DNA from: Bacteroides propionicifaciens DSM 19291 = JCM 14649
Lineage (GTDB): Bacteria; Bacteroidota; Bacteroidia; Bacteroidales; Bacteroidaceae
Reading direction: 5' to 3'
DNA length: 64,000 bases
NCBI RefSeq assembly: GCF_000375405.1
Contig: NZ_AQWS01000006.1
Coordinates: 23,931-87,930, forward strand
Under the pieces are notes generated by a model. That model saw nothing but the letters and a program-made list of their open reading frames with translations. It did no database searches and was not told the DNA's origin. Below, piece by piece: positions 17,062 to 25,512 of the stretch. The translations under genes were made by a program, and so were the position numbers. Every line of letters starts with the position of its first letter. The first letter of the stretch is position 1.

Positions 17062-19368
17062 ATGCGGAGCTTTTCATCTCTGATTTTCATTCTACTATCC
17101 CTGATACTGTTTTCGGCCTGTTCGACAACTAAGTTTGTCCCACAGGGTGAATATCTTCTTGATGAGGTGAAAATATCAAGTGATGATAAATCTATTAAGC
17201 CCAGCGAAATGCGTGTTTATGTTCGTCAACATCCCAATACACGTTGGTTTAGTATATTTAAGACTCCACTTTATGTGTATAATATGTCGGGGAAAAAGCA
17301 TCCTAATCGCTGGTACAATAAGTTTTTTAGAAAGATCGGAGATGCACCAGTTATTTACAACCAATCCGATGCTGATCGTTCAAGGTTTGAGATTCTGAAA
17401 GCCGTACAAAATATGGGATATCTTGGTGCAACAGTGCAGCAACATATTACGACTAAGAAAAAGAAGCTCACTTTGTCATTTGATATAGATGCTGGAGAGC
17501 CTTATATAGTTCGTAATGTCTCAAGATTAATCAATGACTCTCATATTGATAGTTTACTGCAAGGAGATTCAGTAAATTCACTCCTAAAGCCAGGTATGAA
17601 CCTGAATGTTTCTGTACTTGATGCTGAAAGGGACCGTATAACACGAAAGCTTGCTAACGAAGGATATTATAAGTTTAATAAAGACTATATATCCTATCAT
17701 GCCGATACGGTACTAAATAGCCGTGAAGTTGATCTTACACTTCATTTGCATGCCTATCGTGATAAACTCTCCAACGAAATCAAACTGCATCCTCAATATA
17801 ATGTCAATAGTGTGAGCTTTATTGCTAACTACGATTTGCTTGAGTCGGCTAGTATTGAATCTATCTCAATCAATGACTCTGTGCATTATAAAGGTATCCC
17901 AATATATTTTAAGGATAAGCTTTATATGAGGCCCAAAATCATTGCTGAAGCTTCGGCAATCAAAGCTGACACGCTCTATAATGCTTCACAAGTACAGCGT
18001 ACCTATAATAATCTAGGAAGATTCAGTGCCCTAAAATATACGAATATCAACTTTGTGGAGAATGCTTTGGACAGCACTCTACTCAATGCTTATATTCTTT
18101 TGACCCGTGCAAAAGATAAATCGGTAAGCTTTGAGATTGATGGAACCAATTCAGCTGGAGATTTGGGGGCAGCTGCGGCCGTTTCTTTTCAACACCGCAA
18201 TTTATTCAAAGGTTCTGAGACCTTTAATGCTCGTCTTCGAGGAGCTTTTGAGGCTATAAGCAATTTGCCAGGGTATGATAAGAGAAACTACAACGAGCTG
18301 GGAGCCGAAACCAGTATTACCTTTCCACGATTCTTATTTCCTTTTCTCTCATCAGACTTTAGACAGAAGATTAGAGCCAATACAGAGTTTGGTCTTCAGT
18401 ATAATTATCAAAGACGTCCCGAGTTTTCTCGAATCCAAACTTCAGGAAATTGGAGTTACAAGTGGCAGAAAAAGACTGGACAGCAATTTCGGATTGATCT
18501 CTTAGATATTAACTACCTCTATATGCCCACTATTTCGGAGAAGTTTAAGAATGACTACCTGAATAATGGGAATAATTATATTCTTGAATACAACTACAAG
18601 GATCGATTAATCTTAAGTACGGGCTTTAGTTATACCTACAATAGCTTACAAATGACAGGCTTTGGTAAGGTTCCAAACAAGAGTTCATATACGCTTCGTT
18701 TTGGTGTGGAGTCGGCAGGTAATCTGCTGTATGCAATTTCCAACATGGTTAACTCTAATAAAAACAGTGATGGCGAATACAAACTGCTAAGCATTCCTTA
18801 TGCTCAATACCTGAAGGGCGATTTCAGCATTGCTCGCAACTTGGTGGTTGATGAGCGCAACTCTGTTGTGTTTTATATGAGTCTTGGATTGGCTTATCCA
18901 TATGGTAACGCAGGAGTTATTCCGTTTGAGAAACGCTACTTCGCTGGTGGAGCTAACAGTGTACGTGGTTGGTCCGTGCGTAGGTTAGGGCCAGGGTCTT
19001 TTTCTGGTGATGGTAACTTCTTAAACCATTCGGGAGACATTAAGCTTGATCTGAGTGTTGAGTATCGTACCAAGTTATTCTGGTTGTTGCGTGGGGCCTT
19101 CTTTATTGACGCTGGTAATATTTGGACCATCCGTGAATATGACTCTCAACCTGGTGGACAATTTCTATTTAATAAATTCTACAAACAGATTGCTGTAGCT
19201 TATGGTCTAGGGCTTCGTTTCGACTTTGATTTCTTTGTTATTCGTCTTGATGGGGGAATGAAGGCAATTAACCCCGAATACGAAAGGGGTAGAGGGAAGT
19301 ATCCAATCATTCGCCCAAGCTTGAAGCGTGATTTCGCTTTTCATTTTGCTGTAGGGTATCCATTTTGA
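17062..19368 (+). CDS. tamL: TamL-type lipidated Omp85 barrel assembly protein
   Basis: 768 residues. Signal peptide with lipobox LFSAC and lipid anchor at Cys20, POTRA-like periplasmic repeats (about 25-350), then a 16-strand type barrel. The Omp85 lid-loop motif VRGW is near residues 634-637 (GGANSVRGWSVRRLG), and the chain ends in an aromatic, GYPF. Bacteroidota use TamL, a lipoprotein version of TamA, with TamB to move proteins or lipids to the outer membrane. No tamB is adjacent here, which differs from arrangements in other bacteria. Confidence 0.88.
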   Translation: MRSFSSLIFILLSLILFSACSTTKFVPQGEYLLDEVKISSDDKSIKPSEMRVYVRQHPNTRWFSIFKTPLYVYNMSGKKHPNRWYNKFFRKIGDAPVIYNQSDADRSRFEILKAVQNMGYLGATVQQHITTKKKKLTLSFDIDAGEPYIVRNVSRLINDSHIDSLLQGDSVNSLLKPGMNLNVSVLDAERDRITRKLANEGYYKFNKDYISYHADTVLNSREVDLTLHLHAYRDKLSNEIKLHPQYNVNSVSFIANYDLLESASIESISINDSVHYKGIPIYFKDKLYMRPKIIAEASAIKADTLYNASQVQRTYNNLGRFSALKYTNINFVENALDSTLLNAYILLTRAKDKSVSFEIDGTNSAGDLGAAAAVSFQHRNLFKGSETFNARLRGAFEAISNLPGYDKRNYNELGAETSITFPRFLFPFLSSDFRQKIRANTEFGLQYNYQRRPEFSRIQTSGNWSYKWQKKTGQQFRIDLLDINYLYMPTISEKFKNDYLNNGNNYILEYNYKDRLILSTGFSYTYNSLQMTGFGKVPNKSSYTLRFGVESAGNLLYAISNMVNSNKNSDGEYKLLSIPYAQYLKGDFSIARNLVVDERNSVVFYMSLGLAYPYGNAGVIPFEKRYFAGGANSVRGWSVRRLGPGSFSGDGNFLNHSGDIKLDLSVEYRTKLFWLLRGAFFIDAGNIWTIREYDSQPGGQFLFNKFYKQIAVAYGLGLRFDFDFFVIRLDGGMKAINPEYERGRGKYPIIRPSLKRDFAFHFAVGYPF

Positions 19369-19417
19369 TGCTACTTTGCTAATTCGATTAGGATACGAGA
19401 ACTGTAATTACATAAAT

Positions 19418-19452
19418 AAAGCCATAACATGACACATGCTATGGCTTTTATA
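19418..19452. terminator. Terminator between tamL and the DoxX gene
   Basis: Inverted repeat AAAGCCATAACATG / CATGCTATGGCTTT (one mismatch, loop ACA), then TTATATTT. It can serve tamL and, in reverse, the convergent DoxX gene. Confidence 0.75.
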
Positions 19453-19471
19453 TTTGGAATATACTATTGAT

Positions 19472-19939
19472 TTAAGCTCGTGGACTTCTTAATCTGCTTC
19501 TCTTATTCTTACGACCTAAATAATTACCTATTACATAATCTACAGAGAATTTCCCTGGTCCAGCAAACAATAATACTACAAACATCGATAAATATATGAA
19601 TGCTAGTTCACGCGTTGCGAATGGATCAGAACCGTGCACAACAAAATAAGCAATAAACATGGTCACTATCATTGGGATAATTGATAATCGAAAGAAAAAT
19701 CCTAGGATGAAGCCAAATGAACAAATTAGCTCCCCAAAAATAGCCAAGACAAGAGATGACCGACTAGAAATATTGAGAGGGTCAGGAAATGAATTTTGCA
19801 ACAATTCAAAGTTAGACCATTTAGCCAAACCATGGTTAAGAAACAATACTCCAAAGATTATCCTCAATGCTAATAGAAGTAAATTGTAACTGTTGCACAT
19901 GGATTTATGCGGAAATAAAATTTTCAATACGATGTTCAT
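19472..19939 (-). CDS. DoxX-family membrane protein
   Basis: 155 residues, four hydrophobic segments. The N-terminal LALRIIFGVLFLNHGLAKW and the central LVLAIFGELICSFGFILGFF are typical of DoxX proteins. The C-terminus is strongly basic (RKNKRSRLRSPR). Family roles include association with oxidoreductases or thiosulfate metabolism, but most members are uncharacterised. Monocistronic. Confidence 0.8.
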   Translation of the reverse strand: MNIVLKILFPHKSMCNSYNLLLLALRIIFGVLFLNHGLAKWSNFELLQNSFPDPLNISSRSSLVLAIFGELICSFGFILGFFFRLSIIPMIVTMFIAYFVVHGSDPFATRELAFIYLSMFVVLLFAGPGKFSVDYVIGNYLGRKNKRSRLRSPRA

Positions 19940-20740
19940 GTTTTTTATCTTAGGAAGTTATGATTCATAAATTTATAAATACTTATCAAATAAAGTACTA
20001 TGTTTTCGCTATTATTAACCTATAAAGTATGCCTAGTAGCTGACGTAGTTTTGGCCAGTTGGTTATTCCTGGAAATATAACTATCCTAAGGCCAAAGGCT
20101 TGTGCAAACTAGGAGTTCCATTGATTGTTAATATTATTACTTGACAAGTATATTGGATAGATGAAATAATGTAAAAGTATAAATTCTATATCATTGCATT
20201 TGTGTTGCAATGGAGTCTTGATTCAATTACAATACGATTGTTCAAATTAACTTTCTTACAGACTTATATTTATCCTGATTTGGTCTAAATGTCTTTAAAA
20301 TGACTTTCCTTATATCAAGCTTATCGATTCGCTAGCAACAACTAATATTGTATTCGTAAAGCTTAAACGTGAATTATACTTCTACCTTATCATGACATAT
20401 TAGATTTGGATAATCGTATAATAAATAAGAATTAAATAAAGTTCTACTGCAATATAAGCCTTACAAGCTTATGAAATTATATTTACATCGGATATGAATT
20501 GCATTCGATCACTGAAGTGCAACTGAAATTTATTTGGTATAGTTTCTGCTTTCTGATCTTATAGAGTAATCTTTAATCTTGTATTTATTAAAATATGTAG
20601 AAATAAGTGACTCTTTTACTAAACAAATCAGATCATATAATAGTTATTTATTACAAGTTCAAAAGATGGGCTATTATTGTGGTTCGAACCATAAAGACAA
20701 AGCCGTGTAAAGATGTATTTAATTATAAAATAAAGAAGAT
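19940..20740. other. Gene-free AT-rich intergenic region
   Basis: About 800 bp without a credible reading frame. It contains a short hairpin CATTGCA / TGCAATG near 20194-20214 and a perfect 12-bp palindrome TGGTTCGAACCA at 20680-20691, about 50 bp before the next gene. The palindrome may be an operator but is not otherwise supported. Confidence 0.4.
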
Positions 20741-21250
20741 ATGAAAAAGGTGTTAATCCTATGTGCAACAATATTTATGTTATCTGCTTGCAGTGGAAAC
20801 CGAAGTAAATCGAGTGAAGGTAGTGTATTCTCGACCGAGGAAGTGAAAAAATTTATCGATGACACCTCTAAAGATGCAGCTAAGTTTACTTCAGAGCAAT
20901 GGGTAAAATTAGAAAAAGAATATGAGGATTTGCTCAAGAAAGCAAATGAAGCAGGTGACAAGCTTAGCAATGAAGATAGAGAGACATTAGGGCGTCTTAA
21001 GAAGACATTTGAAGCTAAGAAGGCCGAAGGTCAGAAATCAATAAAAGATTTTAAGGACAAGACCTTAGACGCAATGGGCGATATGAAAGACGACTTTAAT
21101 GAGTCAATTAATGATGAGGTAGATAAAGCAAGCAAGTCTGTAGACAAGCAGCTTGAGAACTCTAAAAAAGAAGCAGCTCAGCAGATTGAAAAAGCTCAAA
21201 AGTCAGCTAATAAGAAAATTGATGAGGTTAGTGATACGTTATCTAAGTAA
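20741..21250 (+). CDS. Charged coiled-coil lipoprotein
   Basis: 169 residues. Lipobox MLSAC with lipidation at Cys17, then an almost wholly helical, Lys/Glu/Asp-rich chain with heptad character (about 40-165), including Asp/Lys-rich YtxH- or LEA-like repeats. No enzyme motif. Only 58 bp before a DUF3078 barrel gene and probably cotranscribed. A periplasmic spacer or stress-protective role is possible, but I do not recognise a named family with confidence. Confidence 0.7.
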   Translation: MKKVLILCATIFMLSACSGNRSKSSEGSVFSTEEVKKFIDDTSKDAAKFTSEQWVKLEKEYEDLLKKANEAGDKLSNEDRETLGRLKKTFEAKKAEGQKSIKDFKDKTLDAMGDMKDDFNESINDEVDKASKSVDKQLENSKKEAAQQIEKAQKSANKKIDEVSDTLSK

Positions 21251-21308
21251 AATATAGATAACTCAAGATAATAAGCTAAACACATTCATCTATAATCAAA
21301 AAAGGAAC

Positions 21309-22181
21309 ATGAAAAAAGGATTGATTTTAGGATTGGGTTTAATGATAGGAAGTTTATCGTTTGCCCAAGATATTGAAAATAAAACATGGACATTCAAAGG
21401 TGTAACAGGGTTAAATGCATCGCAAACAGCTTTAGTTAACTGGTCTGCTGGTGGGAATAACACTGTTGCAATCAATGGTTTTTTAAATCTCAGTGCTAAC
21501 TACAAAAAGGACAAGTATTTTTGGAACAATAATCTCTCAACCGAGTATGGTAGTACTTATACTAAGAGCAATGGTTGGGTAAAAAGTGTGGATAGATTGC
21601 AATTGACAACTACTTTTGGATATCAAATTGCAACTAAATGGTACTTAGCTACGCTCGCAGATTTTAAAACTCAATATGACAAAGGATATAATAAGCCTGA
21701 GGATGAAAATTACATTTCAAAGTTCATGGCACCAGGCTACTTGAATATATCCGTTGGTTTTGATTATAAGCCTTCTAGTGCGCTCTCTGTCTATTTATCT
21801 CCAATCAATGCGAAAATGACTTTTGTCGCAGATAAATACCTTTCTGACATAGGTGCTTTTGGTGTAACTAAGGGCGATCGCTTTAAAATAGAAGCTGGAG
21901 CTTTGGCTAGAGGGACTTACACAAAAGAGATTATGGAGAATGTGACACTTATAACTAAGCTTGAATTATTCTCTGCATATAATAATCATTTTGGGAATAT
22001 CGATGTTAACTGGGAAAACATCATTAACATGAAAGTTAATAAATTCCTAAATGCTAATATTCATACTAATCTAGTATATGATAATGATGTTAGAGAATAT
22101 GATACAGCTGGGAATGTGGTAAAAGGACCTCGTGTTCAATTCAAAGAGATGATTGGTGTAGGCATTGCTTATAACTTCTAA
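21309..22181 (+). CDS. DUF3078-type outer-membrane beta-barrel protein
   Basis: 290 residues. Cleavable signal peptide ending LSFAQ, then alternating amphipathic strands with Tyr/Trp-rich turns and a terminal Phe (GIAYNF), as expected for an outer-membrane barrel. The N-terminal W-T-F-K-G and NWSAGGNNTVAINGF segments are characteristic of DUF3078, a Bacteroidota family of unknown function. Probably in one transcript with the preceding lipoprotein. Confidence 0.82.
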   Translation: MKKGLILGLGLMIGSLSFAQDIENKTWTFKGVTGLNASQTALVNWSAGGNNTVAINGFLNLSANYKKDKYFWNNNLSTEYGSTYTKSNGWVKSVDRLQLTTTFGYQIATKWYLATLADFKTQYDKGYNKPEDENYISKFMAPGYLNISVGFDYKPSSALSVYLSPINAKMTFVADKYLSDIGAFGVTKGDRFKIEAGALARGTYTKEIMENVTLITKLELFSAYNNHFGNIDVNWENIINMKVNKFLNANIHTNLVYDNDVREYDTAGNVVKGPRVQFKEMIGVGIAYNF

Positions 22182-22202
22182 ATAGACTTAGCTGAATAAT
22201 AT

Positions 22203-22243
22203 AATAGCGAGATTCTTAGCAATTAAGGATCTCGCTATTTTTA
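22203..22243 (+). terminator. Terminator after the DUF3078 gene
   Basis: Inverted repeat AATAGCGAGATTCTTA / TTAAGGATCTCGCTATT with one mismatch, then TTTTTATG. I see no gene or clear promoter in the remaining intergenic bases to 22489. Confidence 0.8.
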
Positions 22244-22489
22244 TGATCAAGCTTCAATGCAGATGTAATGTATTGACCTTATTAATACAAAGCAGATGTC
22301 TTGTTAATGAGATGGAGTGTTAAAACTCGCTAGCTATAGGGTTTATGCTTAGTTTATATTTGCTATTTACGTTTGTTTTCTTGTCATTTATAGAATCTTA
22401 AATTTTGTATAACAAATACTATAAACTTGGTAAACACCTAAGTATCTCAAATATACTTTATGTTTACTTGGACATTTAAATCTTGAATT

Positions 22490-23119
22490 ATGAAAAACTA
22501 TCAAACAATCAAAAGACAGGCCGAAGATGATGATCCAGTAGCTCAATATGAGTTAGCACTAATGTATTTAGAGGGAAATAAAATCGAACAGGATTTTGAT
22601 TTAGCTATTGACTGGTTAAAACGAGCTGGTCATCAGGGCTATGACCCAGCTCAAAATTGCTTGGGAATTTTGTATAGTGAGGGGAAGGGAGTTGAACAAA
22701 ACTATCTTAAAGCTTCAAACTGGTACAAGAAGGCTGCCATTCTAGGTAATCCAAATGCTCAGTTTAATTTGGCTTGTATGTACCGTAATGGTTTGGGCGT
22801 AAAGCAAGATTTTAGCGAAGCTTTCACTTGGTATCGGGAAGCCGCACAGCAAGGTGATAGCGCAGCTCAAAATAATCTTGCGGTGATGTATAAAAATGGT
22901 GAGGGTATGAAGGTTGACTTAGAAAAAGCTTTTCAACTCTTTAAGTTATCCGCTGCTCAGGGTGATAGTAAAGCTCAAGTCAATCTGGCCGAAATGTATG
23001 AAAATGGTTGGGGGACAGCGGTAGATATAGATACTGCACTTTTATTTTACCAAAAGTCTGCCGAAAAAGACAATCCAAGAGCTAAAGCTAAGGTTCTAAG
23101 TATTAAAGCGCTTCATTAA
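22490..23119 (+). CDS. Sel1-like repeat protein
   Basis: 209 residues made of about five 36-residue Sel1 repeats (A-x-x-x-L-x-x-x-Y-x-x-G... A-x-x-W-y-x-x-A-A-x-x-G), starting around residue 17. No signal peptide, so cytoplasmic. These alpha-solenoids act as protein-protein adaptors. There is no neighbour in the same transcript, so the partner is unknown. Confidence 0.88.
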   Translation: MKNYQTIKRQAEDDDPVAQYELALMYLEGNKIEQDFDLAIDWLKRAGHQGYDPAQNCLGILYSEGKGVEQNYLKASNWYKKAAILGNPNAQFNLACMYRNGLGVKQDFSEAFTWYREAAQQGDSAAQNNLAVMYKNGEGMKVDLEKAFQLFKLSAAQGDSKAQVNLAEMYENGWGTAVDIDTALLFYQKSAEKDNPRAKAKVLSIKALH

Positions 23120-23137
23120 TAAGCACTCATTATTATA

Positions 23138-23195
23138 ATACAACTCAAAAGGGTATATCAGATTTCAGCACTGATATACCCTTTTTGAGTTGTAT
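23138..23195. terminator. Bidirectional terminator
   Basis: Nearly perfect 24-bp inverted repeat (arms ATACAACTCAAAAGGGTATA... and the reverse complement with one extra T), loop around 23162-23170, between convergent genes. Confidence 0.88.
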
Positions 23196-23217
23196 TTATT
23201 AAAATAGCTTATACACT

Positions 23218-23820
23218 TTAGTCAGCTTGAATCTCATTAATGTCGACAAGCTTGTTGACGATTGCATAAATAGTTAGGCCTGAAGCGCTGTGTATTTGAA
23301 GTTTCTTCGTGATGTTTTTTCTATGTGTATTGACTGTGTGTACCGAAAGGAAGAGGTGATCGGCAATCTCCTTGTTGGTCATACCTTTGACAATGCAGAT
23401 TACAACCTCTTTTTCACGATCGGTTAATGTCTCTTGTTCATCATCAGAGTCCTCTCGATTGATTAGTTTTAATATCGTATCGCCAATTTTGGCTAGCGAG
23501 TCAAATATTGTAATCGTGGCATCAAAGTTATTTAAGACACTCGGGTCAGTATGTGTCGTGGCCAGAGCAACAACCTTCACCTTTACCTCGTCTTGCTCTG
23601 TTTGTAGGCAATCGAAATTAAAAAAACCATTAAAGTAGGGGTTTACTATAAGTATATCTATAGGTTGCGTTCTCAAGCAGTCTTCTAAACCAGCACAAGT
23701 ACTGATTTCTACGGCTTGAATATTAAGTTTGGGTAAGCGTTTTAGAGCTGTATACATTCCAGATCTCACAATAACTGATTGATCAGCAATAGCTACAGAA
23801 ATCGTATCCCTAGTCTTCAT
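23218..23820 (-). CDS. LuxR-type regulator with degenerate receiver domain
   Basis: 200 residues. The N-terminal domain has a receiver fold, but the phospho-acceptor position holds Asn60 (ILIVNPYF) instead of Asp, so ordinary phosphorylation is unlikely. The C-terminal LuxR/NarL helix-turn-helix is intact (about 131-185: LTDREKEVV...TNKEIADHLFLSVHTVNTHRKNI). The ORF overlaps the upstream hemerythrin gene by 11 bp, so the two are translationally coupled. Inference: the hemerythrin partner senses O2, NO or iron state and controls this factor by protein contact. Confidence 0.85.
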   Translation of the reverse strand: MKTRDTISVAIADQSVIVRSGMYTALKRLPKLNIQAVEISTCAGLEDCLRTQPIDILIVNPYFNGFFNFDCLQTEQDEVKVKVVALATTHTDPSVLNNFDATITIFDSLAKIGDTILKLINREDSDDEQETLTDREKEVVICIVKGMTNKEIADHLFLSVHTVNTHRKNITKKLQIHSASGLTIYAIVNKLVDINEIQAD

Positions 23821-24514
23821 TTTTAATTAGTTTCTGTTCATAATTTAGCACTAAAGGGGAGAAAAGATAATCTTCAATCTTGCAGTGCCATTCGAGTCCT
23901 TTTTCGCATTCAAAGATATCAAGTAAGGCCGACATTAGCATATAATTGTCAACATCAGCGGGGGTATACTTAATAATAATACTCTTGAGTTCGGTCAGTC
24001 TTTCGCCAACCAAATCATGGTGCTTAGAATAGGTCTTAATCTTAAATGTTGGTGTTTGCTCACCTTTAAGTAGGTTCTCTACATAAATGAACACGGTTTG
24101 ATCTTCGTAATCCATATGCTTCTTAATCTCACGCATATACTCATCAAAGGCCTTAATAATTAGTTGTCCAACTTTATCTTTCGACAAAGAGGTCGCTTTA
24201 ACCAGTTTTTCTCGAATACTTGGTAAGAGATTATCAAGATAATAGATATGCGTCTGTCTGAGATACGTGATTAAGCAGGGCAAAGATAACTCGTGATCGT
24301 GAGTCTCAATGCTCGAAAAACCACTAGTAACAAAGTTTACAACAGTCAAAAAAGTTGCGCAGTCAACGTTACTTAATTTACAGACTTGGTCAACCGTTCG
24401 ATCGCCAAATCCTAAGGATATTCCAAAACATGCCAATACTTGTAGCAGCGTATCGTCGCCACTAATGAGTGATGACATCTTATCTTTGGAACTATATTGT
24501 GTGATTTGAACCAT
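23810..24514 (-). CDS. Hemerythrin-domain protein (RIC/ScdA-like)
   Basis: 234 residues from the ATG at 24514; a TTG at 24535 would add seven. The N-terminal helical part (about 10-70: TLLQVLACFGISLGFGDRTVDQV) recalls the short domain in front of hemerythrin in Fe-S repair proteins. The hemerythrin bundle has His/Glu ligands in RQTHIYYLDNLLP, KKHMDYEDQTVFIYV, KHHDLVGERL and EWHCKIEDYLFSP. The di-iron centre could bind O2 or NO. First gene of a two-gene operon with a LuxR-type regulator. Confidence 0.82.
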   Translation of the reverse strand: MVQITQYSSKDKMSSLISGDDTLLQVLACFGISLGFGDRTVDQVCKLSNVDCATFLTVVNFVTSGFSSIETHDHELSLPCLITYLRQTHIYYLDNLLPSIREKLVKATSLSKDKVGQLIIKAFDEYMREIKKHMDYEDQTVFIYVENLLKGEQTPTFKIKTYSKHHDLVGERLTELKSIIIKYTPADVDNYMLMSALLDIFECEKGLEWHCKIEDYLFSPLVLNYEQKLIKNED

Positions 24515-24542
24515 TTTAATGAATTTCTTAATCAATTAATAA

Positions 24543-24573
24543 CAAAGGAACTAATAATTTTTGCATTTATCAA
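24543..24573 (-). promoter_or_regulatory. Probable promoter of the hemerythrin operon
   Basis: On the minus strand: TTGA, 19-bp spacer, TTCCTTTG. One mismatch from the TAnnTTTG consensus, 29 bp before the ATG. Confidence 0.4.
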
Positions 24574-25352
24574 TCCCCATAACTAGGTATTAATGCATTT
24601 AGGAACCATATTGTTTTGCCCACTAGGCAAGAATATTTGTATCTGAGCTTATAACCTCTATAATGGGGTAGGACTAAGATGATTACCGAAGTGTATATAT
24701 AAAAGCGAAACGGAATAGATACTCACGTACATACTCCGTCTCTTCCAATTAATTAGTAATACTATTTTTCTAGTTAAGGTTTCATATTTATAAATTATAA
24801 ACATGAAAGTATTTATAAAAAAACAGTTTAGTGATATAGAGTAGCTTAAAATTAATTCACATAATAATATTTTAGAACAAAAGCGCTTTCGATTCTTACT
24901 CTATAGTAAGTATTATATCTATATCGACTACTAGCAAATATATATTAATAATTGTTAGTGTGCAAGCATTAACTAATCTATTATGTAAGCTTTATTTGTA
25001 TTGAAATAGCTCTTATTTGTGTACTAAGCCTGCCTAGACCTGTCTCTAATGAAGGAATACTAAGCTTGATTTATCAAGTTGTTTATTTCAATTCAAATAC
25101 GAATATTGTTTAATTTTATGAATGAAATCTTAATGTAATATGGTGATCTACTGATTTATGTACCAATGTTTTATTGTTGAAAATACGTTACTATAATAGG
25201 ATTATTGTGTAGTTAATTTGTAGTAAATTATAATGCATACTTTTAGATTAATAGCTTTTATAATTGCCTGTCTTTTAGTTTTTGATGAATAAATATTCTT
25301 ATTAATATACAAATTGATCATTCTTCTTTAAGCACTTACTAGCTTTGATCAG
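24574..25352. other. Gene-free AT-rich intergenic region
   Basis: About 780 bp with no credible reading frame. An imperfect GAAACGGAATAGATAC / GTACATACTCCGTCTCTTC hairpin lies near 24706-24748. Nothing else recognisable. Confidence 0.4.
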
Positions 25353-25408
25353 CCCAGTAAGTGGGAACGGCTAAATGAGCTAGTCGGAGTGATCAAATGA
25401 GTAGGTCG
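25353..25408 (+). repeat. Dispersed 22-bp-period repeat element, copy B
   Basis: Three units at exact 22-bp steps: CCCAGTAAGTGG (25353), ATGAGCTAGTCG (25375) and ATGAGTAGGTCG (25397), each followed by a 10-bp spacer. Same family as 10119-10174 and 45086-45141. Confidence 0.55.
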
Positions 25409-25424
25409 TTTTTTAGGCTAGGGT

Positions 25425-25462
25425 AAAATAAAAGAGGACCGTATAAAGTCCTCTTTTATTTT
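25425..25462 (-). terminator. Terminator of the copper-efflux operon
   Basis: Perfect 15-bp inverted repeat AAAATAAAAGAGGAC / GTCCTCTTTTATTTT with an 8-nt loop, about 50 bp downstream of the last gene of the minus-strand operon. Confidence 0.88.
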
Positions 25463-25512
25463 AAAACTAGTTCCGTCATTTTTTTTAGTTTGACGTGTAT
25501 TATTATTATTGA

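Noticed and set aside
20680..20691. TGGTTCGAACCA as a tRNA T-arm remnant
   Set aside because: The flanks do not form the 5-bp T stem and no other tRNA arms are present; only a palindrome remains.
25233..25292. 19-codon plus-strand ORF with a hydrophobic sequence
   Set aside because: In AT-rich intergenic DNA, no partner or structure; expected by chance.
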